Shown here: piece after piece, positions 22,972 to 30,179 of the stretch
Position numbering within the stretch: position 1 is the first letter of the stretch
How the letters are laid out: every line of letters begins with the position of its first letter
NCBI RefSeq assembly: GCF_002927635.1
Contig: NZ_PRDS01000009.1
Span: 46,046-110,045 of the forward strand
Direction of reading: 5' to 3'
Length of the DNA stretch: 64,000 nucleotides
Origin: Albidovulum inexpectatum
Lineage (GTDB): Bacteria; Pseudomonadota; Alphaproteobacteria; Rhodobacterales; Rhodobacteraceae
Notes under the pieces: generated by a model
The model's database searches: none
The model's input: only the letters and a program-made list of their open reading frames with translations
Told to the model about the DNA's origin: nothing
Translations under genes and position numbers: made by a program

Positions 22972-23887
22972 CGCCGGAATTCACCGCATCGATGCGGCGA
23001 CATATCACGCGGATAAGCTGCGCGATGTGCCGACGCTCAGCTCGACGCTTGCGCGGCTGGTGATCGATCGCAGCCCGCTGCACGCTTGGACTGCGCATCC
23101 CCGTCTGAACCCGGATTGGGAGCCGTCCGACAGCAAGACCTTCGACATCGGTCGGGCAGCCCACCGCGCGGTGCTGGGTGACGGGGCCGACTGGGTCGTC
23201 ATCCCAGACGATCTTCTGGCCGCGAACGGGGCCGCATCGACGAAGGCCGCCAAGGAGTTCGTGTCAAGCGCCCGTGATGCCGGTCTGACCCCGCTGAAAT
23301 CCGCCGAGGCGGAACAGATCGAGCGGATGGCCGAGGCCGCGCGAAAGGCTTTGGACGCCAACCGGATCACGCTGGACCCTTCGCGGTCCGAGATGACCGC
23401 CCTCGCGATGGTCGATGGCGTGTGGTGCCGCGCGATGGTGGACAACGCGCCCGAGGATCCGTCCCTGCCGCTCTACGACTTCAAGACCACGACCAACGCC
23501 AGCCCGGACGCGTGCCTGCGCGCGGTGATGACCTACGGCTACGACATGCAGGCAGCGCACTACATGGACACATGGAAGGCAGCGACAGGCCAAGAACGCG
23601 CCTTCCGCTTCATTTTCCAGGAGAAGGATGCGCCCTACGGCGTCTGCGTGATCGAACTCGGCGGCCTGACGATGGAGATGGCCCGACGCAAGATGCGCCA
23701 CGCGCGCGAGGTCTGGCGCGATTGCCTGACCAGCGGCGAGTGGCCCGGATACCCCGCAGGCGTCCACCACGTCGAACTGCCCGAATGGATGGCCGAACGC
23801 TGGCTCGAACGCGAGACGGCGATGATGGACCAGTCGCGCCCGAGCGCGGCCGCGATCGAAGCGGCCATGCAATGGCAAGCCCCGTGA
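22964..23887 (+). CDS. RecE-like exonuclease (PD-(D/E)XK, DUF3799 type)
   Basis: 307 residues from ATG 22964, overlapping the previous stop. LSSTLARLVIDRSPLHAWTAHP near the start and FDIGRAAHRAVLG are typical of phage exodeoxyribonuclease VIII-like proteins. The catalytic core includes the Asp in PLYDFKTTT, which with the Lys two residues later forms the D-x-K motif, then a Gln-Tyr-type helix around YGYDMQAAHYMD. It should resect double-strand ends to give 3' tails for the single-strand annealing partner encoded next. Confidence 0.88.
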   Translation: MIDAGIHRIDAATYHADKLRDVPTLSSTLARLVIDRSPLHAWTAHPRLNPDWEPSDSKTFDIGRAAHRAVLGDGADWVVIPDDLLAANGAASTKAAKEFVSSARDAGLTPLKSAEAEQIERMAEAARKALDANRITLDPSRSEMTALAMVDGVWCRAMVDNAPEDPSLPLYDFKTTTNASPDACLRAVMTYGYDMQAAHYMDTWKAATGQERAFRFIFQEKDAPYGVCVIELGGLTMEMARRKMRHAREVWRDCLTSGEWPGYPAGVHHVELPEWMAERWLERETAMMDQSRPSAAAIEAAMQWQAP

Positions 23888-23900
23888 ACAGGAGAGAACA

Positions 23901-25067
23901 ATGACCGCCCAGATCCGTTTCATCCCGGTATCAGAGCTGCACGACCCGCTGACGATCACGCTGGGCCTGTGCGGCGCCTCCGGTTCCGGCAAGACCTATT
24001 CGGCCCTGCTCGTGGCCCGCGGCATCGCCGAGGGCATCACCGGGAAGAAGGGCGCGCCCATCGGCATCGTCGACACCGAGAACCGCCGGGCCCTGCACTA
24101 CCGCGACGCCTTTCCCGAGATGGTGCATTTCGACATGAAGGCCGTGGACGAGTCCGGGAACATGATCGGCTTCGGTCCCGAGCGCTGGATCGAGGTGATC
24201 GACGCGGCCGAGGCGGCCGACCTGCCCGTGCTCGTGATCGACAGTTTCAGCCACGCCTGGGAAGGCGTCGGCGGCGTCCTCGACCTGCACGCGCAGACGC
24301 TGGACCGCCTGACGGGGGGCGACGAGAGCCGCCGCGATCGCATGAGCCAGCTCGCCTGGGCGCAGGTGAAGCCGCGCTATCGCCGCCTGATCGACAGGAT
24401 CGTGCGCGCCCGCACAAACATCGTCATCTGCACACGCGCCAAGCCCGTGATGCAGGACCCTAAGACCGGACGGAACGCGCGCAAGACCAAGACCCGCCGC
24501 TCCGACGTGCCGTGGGACCCCGCGGCCGACGGCGACCTGATCTTCGAGATGACCGCGATGATGATCCTCGACCCGGCGCATCCCGGCTGCCCGGTCTGGC
24601 AGATCAAGTGCGCCGACCAGTTCAAGCCGCTGTTCAAGGCCGATATGCCGCTTGGCGTCGAAGTCGGCCGCAAGATGGCAGAATGGGCCAAGGGCCAGGG
24701 CGACACCGAGCGGCACAAGAAGATGCTGGACGAGGCACGCGCAGCGGCGCGGGGTGGTCGAGAGGCCTTCGCGGCATGGTGGAAGTCAATCGGCACAGAC
24801 CATCGCGCCGTAGCCCGTACGATCATCGATGAGCTGCGCGAGATCGCCGAGGCTGCGGACGCCGCGCGCGAGGACGACGACGATCCGTTCGGGCTGCCGC
24901 CTGTCGAAAAGCCTGCGGTGATCGACGAGCTTCGAGAAGCGCTCGACAGCGGCGTCAGCGTCGAAGCGGCGCGCAAGCATTTCGCCGACCAGATCGCGGC
25001 TGCCGACGCATCCGTCCGTGCCGAGGTCGATGCCCTGTTCTCCAGCTATGCGGAGTCCGCGCAATGA
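23901..25067 (+). CDS. Sak4-like phage recombinase / AAA ATPase
   Basis: 388 residues with GAG-rich ribosome site 5-10 bases upstream. The P-loop is GASGSGKTYSALL near residue 25-37 and the Walker B region is LPVLVIDSFSHAW. The conserved RecA-like core ends near residue 230. The last 130 residues are acidic and helical and probably contact SSB or other partners. Sak4-type proteins are shortened RecA/Rad51 relatives that anneal DNA during phage recombination. Adjacent RecE-like nuclease and the phage SSB complete the module. Confidence 0.88.
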   Translation: MTAQIRFIPVSELHDPLTITLGLCGASGSGKTYSALLVARGIAEGITGKKGAPIGIVDTENRRALHYRDAFPEMVHFDMKAVDESGNMIGFGPERWIEVIDAAEAADLPVLVIDSFSHAWEGVGGVLDLHAQTLDRLTGGDESRRDRMSQLAWAQVKPRYRRLIDRIVRARTNIVICTRAKPVMQDPKTGRNARKTKTRRSDVPWDPAADGDLIFEMTAMMILDPAHPGCPVWQIKCADQFKPLFKADMPLGVEVGRKMAEWAKGQGDTERHKKMLDEARAAARGGREAFAAWWKSIGTDHRAVARTIIDELREIAEAADAAREDDDDPFGLPPVEKPAVIDELREALDSGVSVEAARKHFADQIAAADASVRAEVDALFSSYAESAQ

Positions 25068-25261
25068 CCAGGGTGATCCGCTTTCCCGACGGCGAACTGA
25101 TGCGCCAGAGGCGGCTGGCGACGGCACGCGCCGCGCTGGCCTGCCTGACGGACGACGAGGCGCGCGAGCTGATCGCGCAGGTCGCCGAAGATCGCGGCCG
25201 CGCATGGGGTGACGCCGTCGTCAACGCGATCCGCCGCGCCCAGGTGAGGAGCCGTGAGTGA
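25064..25261 (+). CDS. Small phage protein of unknown function, 65 residues
   Basis: ATG 25064 overlaps the recombinase stop (ATGA). The product is helical and rich in Arg and Ala (RLATARAALACLTDDEARELIAQ). It ends overlapping the next start. Function unknown; coupling suggests it acts with the recombinase. Confidence 0.65.
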   Translation: MTRVIRFPDGELMRQRRLATARAALACLTDDEARELIAQVAEDRGRAWGDAVVNAIRRAQVRSRE

Positions 25262-25413
25262 TGAGCAAGCGTGACCTGCTCCCCGAACTCCGCAGCCAGG
25301 ACGAGCTGGACGCCGACCGGCCCTGGCCGTCCGGCTGGTGGATCCTGCCGATGGCGCTGGTCGGGCTGGCAGCCTGGGCGGCGGCTGGATTGATGATCGT
25401 ATGGATGTGGTGA
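25261..25413 (+). CDS. Small single-span membrane protein, 50 residues
   Basis: ATG 25261 overlaps the previous TGA, and its TGA overlaps the next ATG at 25413. Residues 1-22 are charged and polar; residues about 26-48 form one hydrophobic span with WWILPMALVGLAAW. The layout fits a small inner-membrane protein with the N-terminus in the cytoplasm. Function unknown; holin-like activity is possible but its early position argues against it. Confidence 0.6.
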   Translation: MSKRDLLPELRSQDELDADRPWPSGWWILPMALVGLAAWAAAGLMIVWMW

Positions 25414-25775
25414 TGGCGACGAAACCTGATCTGCACAAGATCGCGAACACGCCCGGCTACGGAACCGGACGCGCCGTGATCGAACGGGCGAATGCGGAAA
25501 GCGAGTGCCTGGCTCTGCTGCCGTCTCCGTCATCTCTGCCCGTGTTTGTCGCCAAGCGGGCCCGAGACGTCAGGCAGGGCCTGCCGATCATGACTACAGG
25601 CTACTCGAACGAGGATGGCGACGACTGGTGTATCGTCGCCTTGAACGGGACGGAGGCTGATGCCGTTGGGCAAGACGCGATGGACGACGCCCGCATCATC
25701 GCGGCGATCCTGAACGCCTACAGGCTCGACCTAATCGTTCCGCGACTGCTCGCAGACTGGCCGGAGGACGAATGA
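25413..25775 (+). CDS. Phage protein of unknown function, 120 residues
   Basis: Start ATG 25413 chosen by overlap with the preceding TGA; ATG 25401 is possible. The protein begins MATKPDLHKIANTPG and contains the segment DDWCIVALNGTEADAVG and later DDARIIAAILNAYRLDL. No family recognised. The stop overlaps the next gene start. Confidence 0.6.
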   Translation: MATKPDLHKIANTPGYGTGRAVIERANAESECLALLPSPSSLPVFVAKRARDVRQGLPIMTTGYSNEDGDDWCIVALNGTEADAVGQDAMDDARIIAAILNAYRLDLIVPRLLADWPEDE

Positions 25776-26419
25776 TGGGCCGCGTATTGGTCGCCTGCGA
25801 GTTCTCTGGGGTCGTCCGGCGCGCATTCGCGGCGCGCGGCCACGACGCATGGTCGTGCGACCTGCTCCCGGCAGAGGACAGATCGAACAAGCACATCGTC
25901 GGGGACGTCCGGGACATCCTGGATTGGGGCTGGGACATGCTCATCGTGGCTCACCCGCCATGCATCAGGCTCTGTAATTCCGGCGTCCGCTGGCTGCACA
26001 GACCGCCTGCAGGCCGGTCCCTGGACGAAATGTGGCGCGAACTTGACGATGGGGCTGCCCTGTTCTCGGACCTTTGGCATGCGCCCATACCGCGCCGCTG
26101 CATCGAAAACCCCGTGATGCACCGCTACGCCAAGGAACGGATCCGCGACTATCGGCCGCCAGCTCAGTCGATCCAGCCATGGCAATTCGGAGACCCTGAA
26201 AGCAAGCGCACCTGCCTGTGGCTGCACAACCTGCCGCCGCTCGAGCCGACGGTCACGCAGAAGCCGGATGCCGTCGTCCACCGCGTGCACCGCATGCCGC
26301 CGGGGCCGGATCGGTCACGCGAGCGCAGCAGGTTTTTCCCAGGCGTCGCCGCCGCAATGGCCGACCAATGGGGGCCGCTGATCGAGGATGAACCGGAACA
26401 GGTGGAGATGCAGATGTAA
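25772..26419 (+). CDS. Cytosine-C5 methyltransferase-like phage protein
   Basis: 215 residues. RVLVACEFSGVVRRAFAARGHDAWSCDL resembles motif I and II of C5 methyltransferases, and VAHPPCIRLCNSG holds a HPPC variant of the catalytic PPC Cys loop. The C-terminal TRD and motifs VIII-X are short. Many phages carry such small proteins annotated as C5 methyltransferases; activity varies and some may be regulatory or inactive. It starts at ATG 25772 overlapping the previous stop. It could protect phage DNA from host restriction. Confidence 0.75.
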   Translation: MMGRVLVACEFSGVVRRAFAARGHDAWSCDLLPAEDRSNKHIVGDVRDILDWGWDMLIVAHPPCIRLCNSGVRWLHRPPAGRSLDEMWRELDDGAALFSDLWHAPIPRRCIENPVMHRYAKERIRDYRPPAQSIQPWQFGDPESKRTCLWLHNLPPLEPTVTQKPDAVVHRVHRMPPGPDRSRERSRFFPGVAAAMADQWGPLIEDEPEQVEMQM

Positions 26420-26422
26420 ACG

Positions 26423-26611
26423 ATGAATGAAACCCGACACGTCATGGTTTTACTGATGCGGGACTGGATGAAATGTCGAGATGAATTGGAGCAAGCCGGT
26501 TGGCGAATGATCCGGTCGCCAGTGATGAAATACTACGGATACAGGAAAAAAATGGCGGTGATCGTCAACGATTTTGAATTTAAGGGAGCGGACAATGAAT
26601 ACCAGCAATAG
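26423..26611 (+). CDS. Small phage protein of unknown function, 62 residues
   Basis: A short frame with lower G+C and codon use than its neighbours. It has the basic helical segment RDWMKCRDELEQAGWRM and a Tyr-Tyr-Gly-Tyr stretch. No family recognised. The end overlaps the start of the next gene. It may be a recent acquisition. Confidence 0.5.
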   Translation: MNETRHVMVLLMRDWMKCRDELEQAGWRMIRSPVMKYYGYRKKMAVIVNDFEFKGADNEYQQ

Positions 26612-26930
26612 TGGGGTTCCAGAACGCATGGATGCCCCGACCACCCCTCCGCCACCGAGAAAGCCGCCACGCGAGGTCGAGCGTTACGATGGCGGGTGGC
26701 TGCCCATGTCAACCGCGCCGGTCAACCCGGCAGGCACGGCATACGGTCCAGAGGTGCTGATCTGGTGCACAGCGGATGCCCGTCCGTGGCCTGCCTATTA
26801 CGATCCCAGATATTTTTGGGATGACCGCGATCCAGGCCCAGCTTGGGTTGTCCCGGACAGCGGAGAGGCTATCGCGCTAGAGGATGCAGGCGGGTGGATG
26901 CCCCTGCCACCAGCGCCGAATGAGGAATGA
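26595..26930 (+). CDS. Phage protein with Pro-rich start and DUF551-like C-terminus
   Basis: 111 residues from ATG 26595 (GGGAG upstream). Residues 5-35 are Pro-rich and probably disordered (PTTPPPPRKPPR). The rest has GWLPMSTAPVNPAGTAYGPEVLIW and a late WMPLPPAP motif, a pattern seen in small phage proteins of the DUF551 kind. Function unknown. Its stop overlaps the start of the zinc-binding-like gene. Confidence 0.6.
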   Translation: MNTSNSGVPERMDAPTTPPPPRKPPREVERYDGGWLPMSTAPVNPAGTAYGPEVLIWCTADARPWPAYYDPRYFWDDRDPGPAWVVPDSGEAIALEDAGGWMPLPPAPNEE

Positions 26931-27286
26931 CAATGACCCCCACCTGCCAGATGTGCGGCAGCAACGGCATGATCTGCGTGCACTGCGACGGCTCCGGCGT
27001 GGCCGAGGCCAGCGCGCACCAGGCTCTGCGCCTGTGCCTGCCGCACCTTCGGGATGACCTGCGCGGCTGGATCGAGGGCGAGGCACGGCGCGAGCGCTGC
27101 CCGGACGGCGGCTGGCGCACGGTGATCGAGCCGGTCAGCCCCGAGGTCGGCGCGATCATCCACCAGCTGCTCGACGCGATCCGTGTCGCCGAGTCCATCG
27201 TCGGGCGAATCCACGACGACCAACCCGCTTGGCTGGACGAGATCATCGACGGACGCAGGCAGATCGAGATCGAGGAGGTTCGGTAA
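26927..27286 (+). CDS. Small phage protein with zinc-ribbon-like CxxC pairs
   Basis: 119 residues; ATG 26927 overlaps the previous stop. CQMCGSNGMICVHCDGSG has two CxxC pairs that resemble half of a DnaJ-type zinc ribbon. The rest is helical and charged. Likely a small metal-binding adaptor. Role unknown. Confidence 0.65.
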   Translation: MTMTPTCQMCGSNGMICVHCDGSGVAEASAHQALRLCLPHLRDDLRGWIEGEARRERCPDGGWRTVIEPVSPEVGAIIHQLLDAIRVAESIVGRIHDDQPAWLDEIIDGRRQIEIEEVR

Positions 27287-27522
27287 TGGGCGAGCTGAAA
27301 CTGACGATCGTGGACCAGCAGACCCTGGACGAGATCCTGCGCGAGGTCCGCGCCCTGCGCCACCGCATCGACACGCTGCGGGTCGAGCCCGAACCCGAAT
27401 GGGTCACGGTCGAGGAATACGCCCGCCGCGCCGGCAGGACCGAGTCCACTGTGCGCCGCTGGATCTCGGACGGCCGCCTGAAGACGAAGCGCGCCGGTAA
27501 GCGGGTCCTGGTGCGGGTTTAG
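27286..27522 (+). CDS. Excisionase-like MerR-type helix-turn-helix protein
   Basis: 78 residues. The start overlaps the previous stop (TAATG). The C-terminal half reads WVTVEEYARRAGRTESTVRRWISDGRLKTKRAG, a typical HTH_17/excisionase DNA-binding fold. A short N-terminal helix may dimerise. It is the last gene of the early operon. As in many temperate phages it probably bends att DNA and directs the integrase towards excision. Confidence 0.8.
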   Translation: MGELKLTIVDQQTLDEILREVRALRHRIDTLRVEPEPEWVTVEEYARRAGRTESTVRRWISDGRLKTKRAGKRVLVRV

Positions 27523-27577
27523 GCTTGGCAGCGGATCGCCGTCGGGCTAGTCAGCTGCACACAATAAGGCATGGAAA

Positions 27578-28213
27578 ATGCAGAACGTCTCGCACGCGGT
27601 AATGGCTCAGCGGCACGAGCCGAAAGACAGCAATGACGACTTTCCCACACCGCCATGGGCTACGCGAGCCCTGCTTCATCATGTCATAGGACATGTGCCG
27701 TTTCACCAATCTACATGCCTAGAGCCAGCCTGCGGGCGCGGTTACATGAGCCGTCCACTGGCAGAGAAATTTGCCTCTGTCGAATCCTCCGATCTTGTAG
27801 ATTACGGGTTCGGGCACACAAGGGATTTCCTTGCCTATCCTTACGCACGCGGTGGATACGATTGGGTGATCACGAACCCGCCGTTCAAGCTTGCGATGGA
27901 GTTTGCTGAAAGGGCACTTGAAGTCGCTCGGCAAGGTGTCGCAATTCTTGCACGCACCGTATTTCTGGAAAGTATCACACGATACGAAACGCTCTTCCTG
28001 CCGAGACCACCGACATATGTGGCACAGTTCGTCGAGCGCGTTCCGATGGTGAAGGGCCGCGTCGACCCGAAGGCGTCAACGGCTACCGGCTACGCTTGGT
28101 TTGTGTGGGACAAGACACAAAATTCAGCGCCGACGCGGCTTGTCTGGATACCGCCTTGCCGCAGCAAACTCGAAAGGCCTGAAGACTACATTCAGGCTTC
28201 GTTTCGATCGTAG
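27578..28213 (+). CDS. DNA adenine methyltransferase-like phage protein
   Basis: 211 residues. Motif I is CLEPACGRGYMSRPL and motif IV is NPPF in WVITNPPFKLAMEFA, the signature of N6-adenine methyltransferases. TPPWATRALL near the start is common to this class. Codon use and G+C are lower than in flanking genes, so it looks recently acquired. No restriction partner is seen. It converges with the small minus-strand gene, overlapping by 22 bases. Confidence 0.85.
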   Translation: MQNVSHAVMAQRHEPKDSNDDFPTPPWATRALLHHVIGHVPFHQSTCLEPACGRGYMSRPLAEKFASVESSDLVDYGFGHTRDFLAYPYARGGYDWVITNPPFKLAMEFAERALEVARQGVAILARTVFLESITRYETLFLPRPPTYVAQFVERVPMVKGRVDPKASTATGYAWFVWDKTQNSAPTRLVWIPPCRSKLERPEDYIQASFRS

Positions 28214-28500
28214 GCGGCCAGACCGTCCACAAGCGCCTGGCGCGCTGCAGCGGGATCATTCGCATCAAGGGCCTGAATGGCCTTCCTGACGTAGCCGCGC
28301 AGGCGGCGGCCCTTTGGCCCCGGAGCACCCCTCGGCGGCAACTCGTGCTCAGGAGCCGGCGTTACGTTTCCGAATGCGCCTTTTTCAACCTCGACAATTC
28401 GAGCCTGGTTTTCGCCAAACCAGGCTGCGATATCGTGCTGCTTGTCACCTCTCAGGATCATGCCCATTACGATACGAGCGTCATTGTTGGTCAAAGCCAT
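28192..28500 (-). CDS. Phage protein with small helix-turn-helix-like N-terminus
   Basis: 102 residues from ATG 28500, in an A+T-richer stretch. The start contains LTNNDARIVMGMILRGDKQHDIAAWFGENQARIVEVEKG, which looks like a small winged or helix-turn-helix fold found in recombination directionality or regulatory proteins. The rest is basic, then acidic and helical. It lies between the methyltransferase and integrase. Function not known. Confidence 0.55.
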   Translation of the reverse strand: MALTNNDARIVMGMILRGDKQHDIAAWFGENQARIVEVEKGAFGNVTPAPEHELPPRGAPGPKGRRLRGYVRKAIQALDANDPAAARQALVDGLAAYDRNEA

Positions 28501-28584
28501 AATTATCACCATGATTCGCAATCAACTGACGGGCGAATTCTATGTGCAAGTCATTCAAAGGCTACAATTTCTTGATGGATGGCG

Positions 28585-29547
28585 CTAATCCAGCCGCCGC
28601 GCCAGCTCCTCGGCCGTCTCGTTGTAATAGACCTGCAGCATCCGCAGGTCGGAATGGCCGACCATCCGCGCCAGCGCCAGGACGTCCAGCTTGCGCGCCA
28701 GCCGCGTGATGGCCGCGTGCCGACTGTCGTGGAACGTCAAACCCGACACGCCCGCCTTGCGACGCAGTGCCCGCCACAGGGCGTCCAGCTGACGCGGTGT
28801 CAGGCCGAAGACGGGGTCTCGGCGCGGCAACTCGCGCAGCAGACGGACGGCCTCGGTGGACAGCGGCACATCGCGCGGGCGGCCGTTTTTCGTCTCCCTC
28901 AGGCGCGCGACGCGACGATCAAGATCCACGTCATCCCAGCGCAGGGAACAGATCTCCCCTGCCCGCATGGCCGTCTCCAGGGCAAACAGGAACGCGTGCA
29001 ATGCCCGGGCCGTCAGGCGCTCGAGGTCGTCGCCGGCCGCCGCGCGCAAAGCCGCGATCTCGGCATCCGTCGGCAGCCTGTCGCGCGGCGGGGGACTGCT
29101 CGGGCGGCGGACCTCGGACAGAGGGTTGTCAGCCAGCATGCCCCATTCGCGCCGCGCGGTGTTCAGAACCGATGACAGGAAACCCATCTCGCGCCGGACC
29201 GTGGCCGGACCCACGACGCGCAGCCGATCGTCGCGCCAGGCCGAGAACACGTCAGGCGTCAGACGGCCGAGCTTCATGCGGCTGATCGGATCGCGCTTCA
29301 GCCGCTCGATGCGGATCTCTTCGCTTCTGCGCCCGCGCTTTCCTGGCGTGACCTCGCGCCGGTAGCGGTCCAGCAGATCGCCCAATGTCGCGTCAGCTGC
29401 CACCTCCTGCGGATTGTCCAGCTCGAACTCGACACGCGCGGCCCATTCCCGCGCCTCCCGGCGCGTTGGGAACACCTTGGACTTGCGCTGCCCCTTGCGA
29501 TAGACCTCTGCGCGCCACTTCTCTCCCAGTCTGCGAATCGAAGCCAT
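28585..29547 (-). CDS. int: Phage integrase, tyrosine recombinase
   Basis: 320 residues from ATG 29547. The N-terminal arm-binding part (IRRLGEKWRAEVYRKGQR) and SAM-like domain precede the catalytic domain. Catalytic residues visible are Arg in AMRAGEIC, Lys in ETKNGRPR, His and Arg in FHDSRHAAIT, His in MVGHSD and Tyr in VYYNETAEE. It inserts the phage at the tRNA-Thr 3' end 140 bases upstream. The region between gene and tRNA holds repeated arm-type words. Confidence 0.95.
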   Translation of the reverse strand: MASIRRLGEKWRAEVYRKGQRKSKVFPTRREAREWAARVEFELDNPQEVAADATLGDLLDRYRREVTPGKRGRRSEEIRIERLKRDPISRMKLGRLTPDVFSAWRDDRLRVVGPATVRREMGFLSSVLNTARREWGMLADNPLSEVRRPSSPPPRDRLPTDAEIAALRAAAGDDLERLTARALHAFLFALETAMRAGEICSLRWDDVDLDRRVARLRETKNGRPRDVPLSTEAVRLLRELPRRDPVFGLTPRQLDALWRALRRKAGVSGLTFHDSRHAAITRLARKLDVLALARMVGHSDLRMLQVYYNETAEELARRLD

Positions 29548-29685
29548 GCCCTGCCGTGCGTAATTTTTGCGTAGTGACGTGCGCAAAAATGCGCAGCATC
29601 CACGCGCATTGGCAAGGGCATCATATGGGGAAGTGCCTGAAACTACGCATTTTCACGCATATATGCGCAGTTTGGCGCGCGCGGC
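29548..29685. other. Attachment-site arm region with repeated GCGTAGT/TGCGCA words
   Basis: Between integrase and tRNA-Thr. GCGTAGT at 29568-29574 has an inverted partner ACTACGC at 29641-29648. TGCGCA occurs three times and ACGCAT twice. These repeats fit integrase arm-type sites. The core att site is expected in the tRNA 3' half from about 29690. The other att site is outside the window. Confidence 0.5.
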
Positions 29686-29761
29686 TGGTGCCCCCAGAGA
29701 GACTCGAACTCCCGACCCTCTGATTACAAATCAGATGCTCTACCAGCTGAGCTATAGGGGC
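29686..29761 (-). tRNA. tRNA-Thr(UGU)
   Basis: The minus strand gives a full cloverleaf: acceptor GCCCCTA pairs with TGGGGGC, D-loop AGCTCAGCTGGTAGAGC, anticodon stem CTGAT/ATCAG with loop TTTGTAA (anticodon TGT), T-loop GTTCGAGTC, discriminator A and an encoded CCA. Its 3' half is the likely phage integration target, rebuilt by phage sequence. Confidence 0.95.
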
Positions 29762-29836
29762 TCCGCTGCGCTCATACTGCGAGGCGAGCCCTTGTGCAAG
29801 GCTCGCCGCGTTCTTCCCGCCAATCCGGGGCCGAAA

Positions 29837-30064
29837 TCAGAGATAGAGCTGGCCCGCGAAAATGCGGCGGATCTCTCCATCACGGGTCAGCCCGCGGGCG
29901 GCCAGCTCCTCATCGCTCATCTGGTTCAGACGTTCGATCTCGCGCATCGCGCGGCTGGATTCGGCGATGCGGATCAGAATGCGGCCCAGCGCGGCAAACG
30001 GCGCAGCCAGCAGCTGCAGCAGGCCGTGATGGGAATGTTCGCGGTAGGTGGCAGTTCCGGCCAT
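29837..30064 (-). CDS. DUF1127 domain protein
   Basis: 75 residues from ATG 30064. The C-terminal half has REIERLNQMSDEELAARGLTRDGEIRRIFAG, the normal DUF1127 end in Rhodobacteraceae. Such small proteins can bind RNA and affect phosphate or stress physiology in related bacteria. The role here is unknown. It is the first chromosomal gene after the prophage. Confidence 0.85.
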   Translation of the reverse strand: MAGTATYREHSHHGLLQLLAAPFAALGRILIRIAESSRAMREIERLNQMSDEELAARGLTRDGEIRRIFAGQLYL

Positions 30065-30179
30065 CGCACTCTCCTGCAATTGAATCATTCGTGTCCTCGC
30101 GCATCAGATGCTGCGGCGCAGAATGAATGACAAGTGCCGAGTGGGAATGCCCGCATTGCAAGGATTGCAAGGCGGGCGG

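Larger units (their letters stand above)
1..29690. mobile_element. Integrated prophage (left end outside window)
   Basis: This block carries integrase, repressor, replication, terminase, portal, capsid and tail genes, so it is a temperate tailed-phage prophage. The right boundary is the 3' end of tRNA-Thr at about 29686-29690, next to the integrase. The left boundary is not seen because the tape-measure gene runs off position 1. Late genes run leftward, early genes rightward, around an immunity region near 20.2 kb. Portal, head and Mor-like genes resemble Mu-like phages, while the capsid, decoration and initiator layout resembles lambda. No transposase is visible. All key structural genes have open frames, but intactness cannot be judged without the missing left part. 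Confidence 0.95.

Noticed and set aside
25261..25413. Holin candidate
   Set aside because: A one-span membrane protein in the early operon without a lysin nearby does not support a lysis role.
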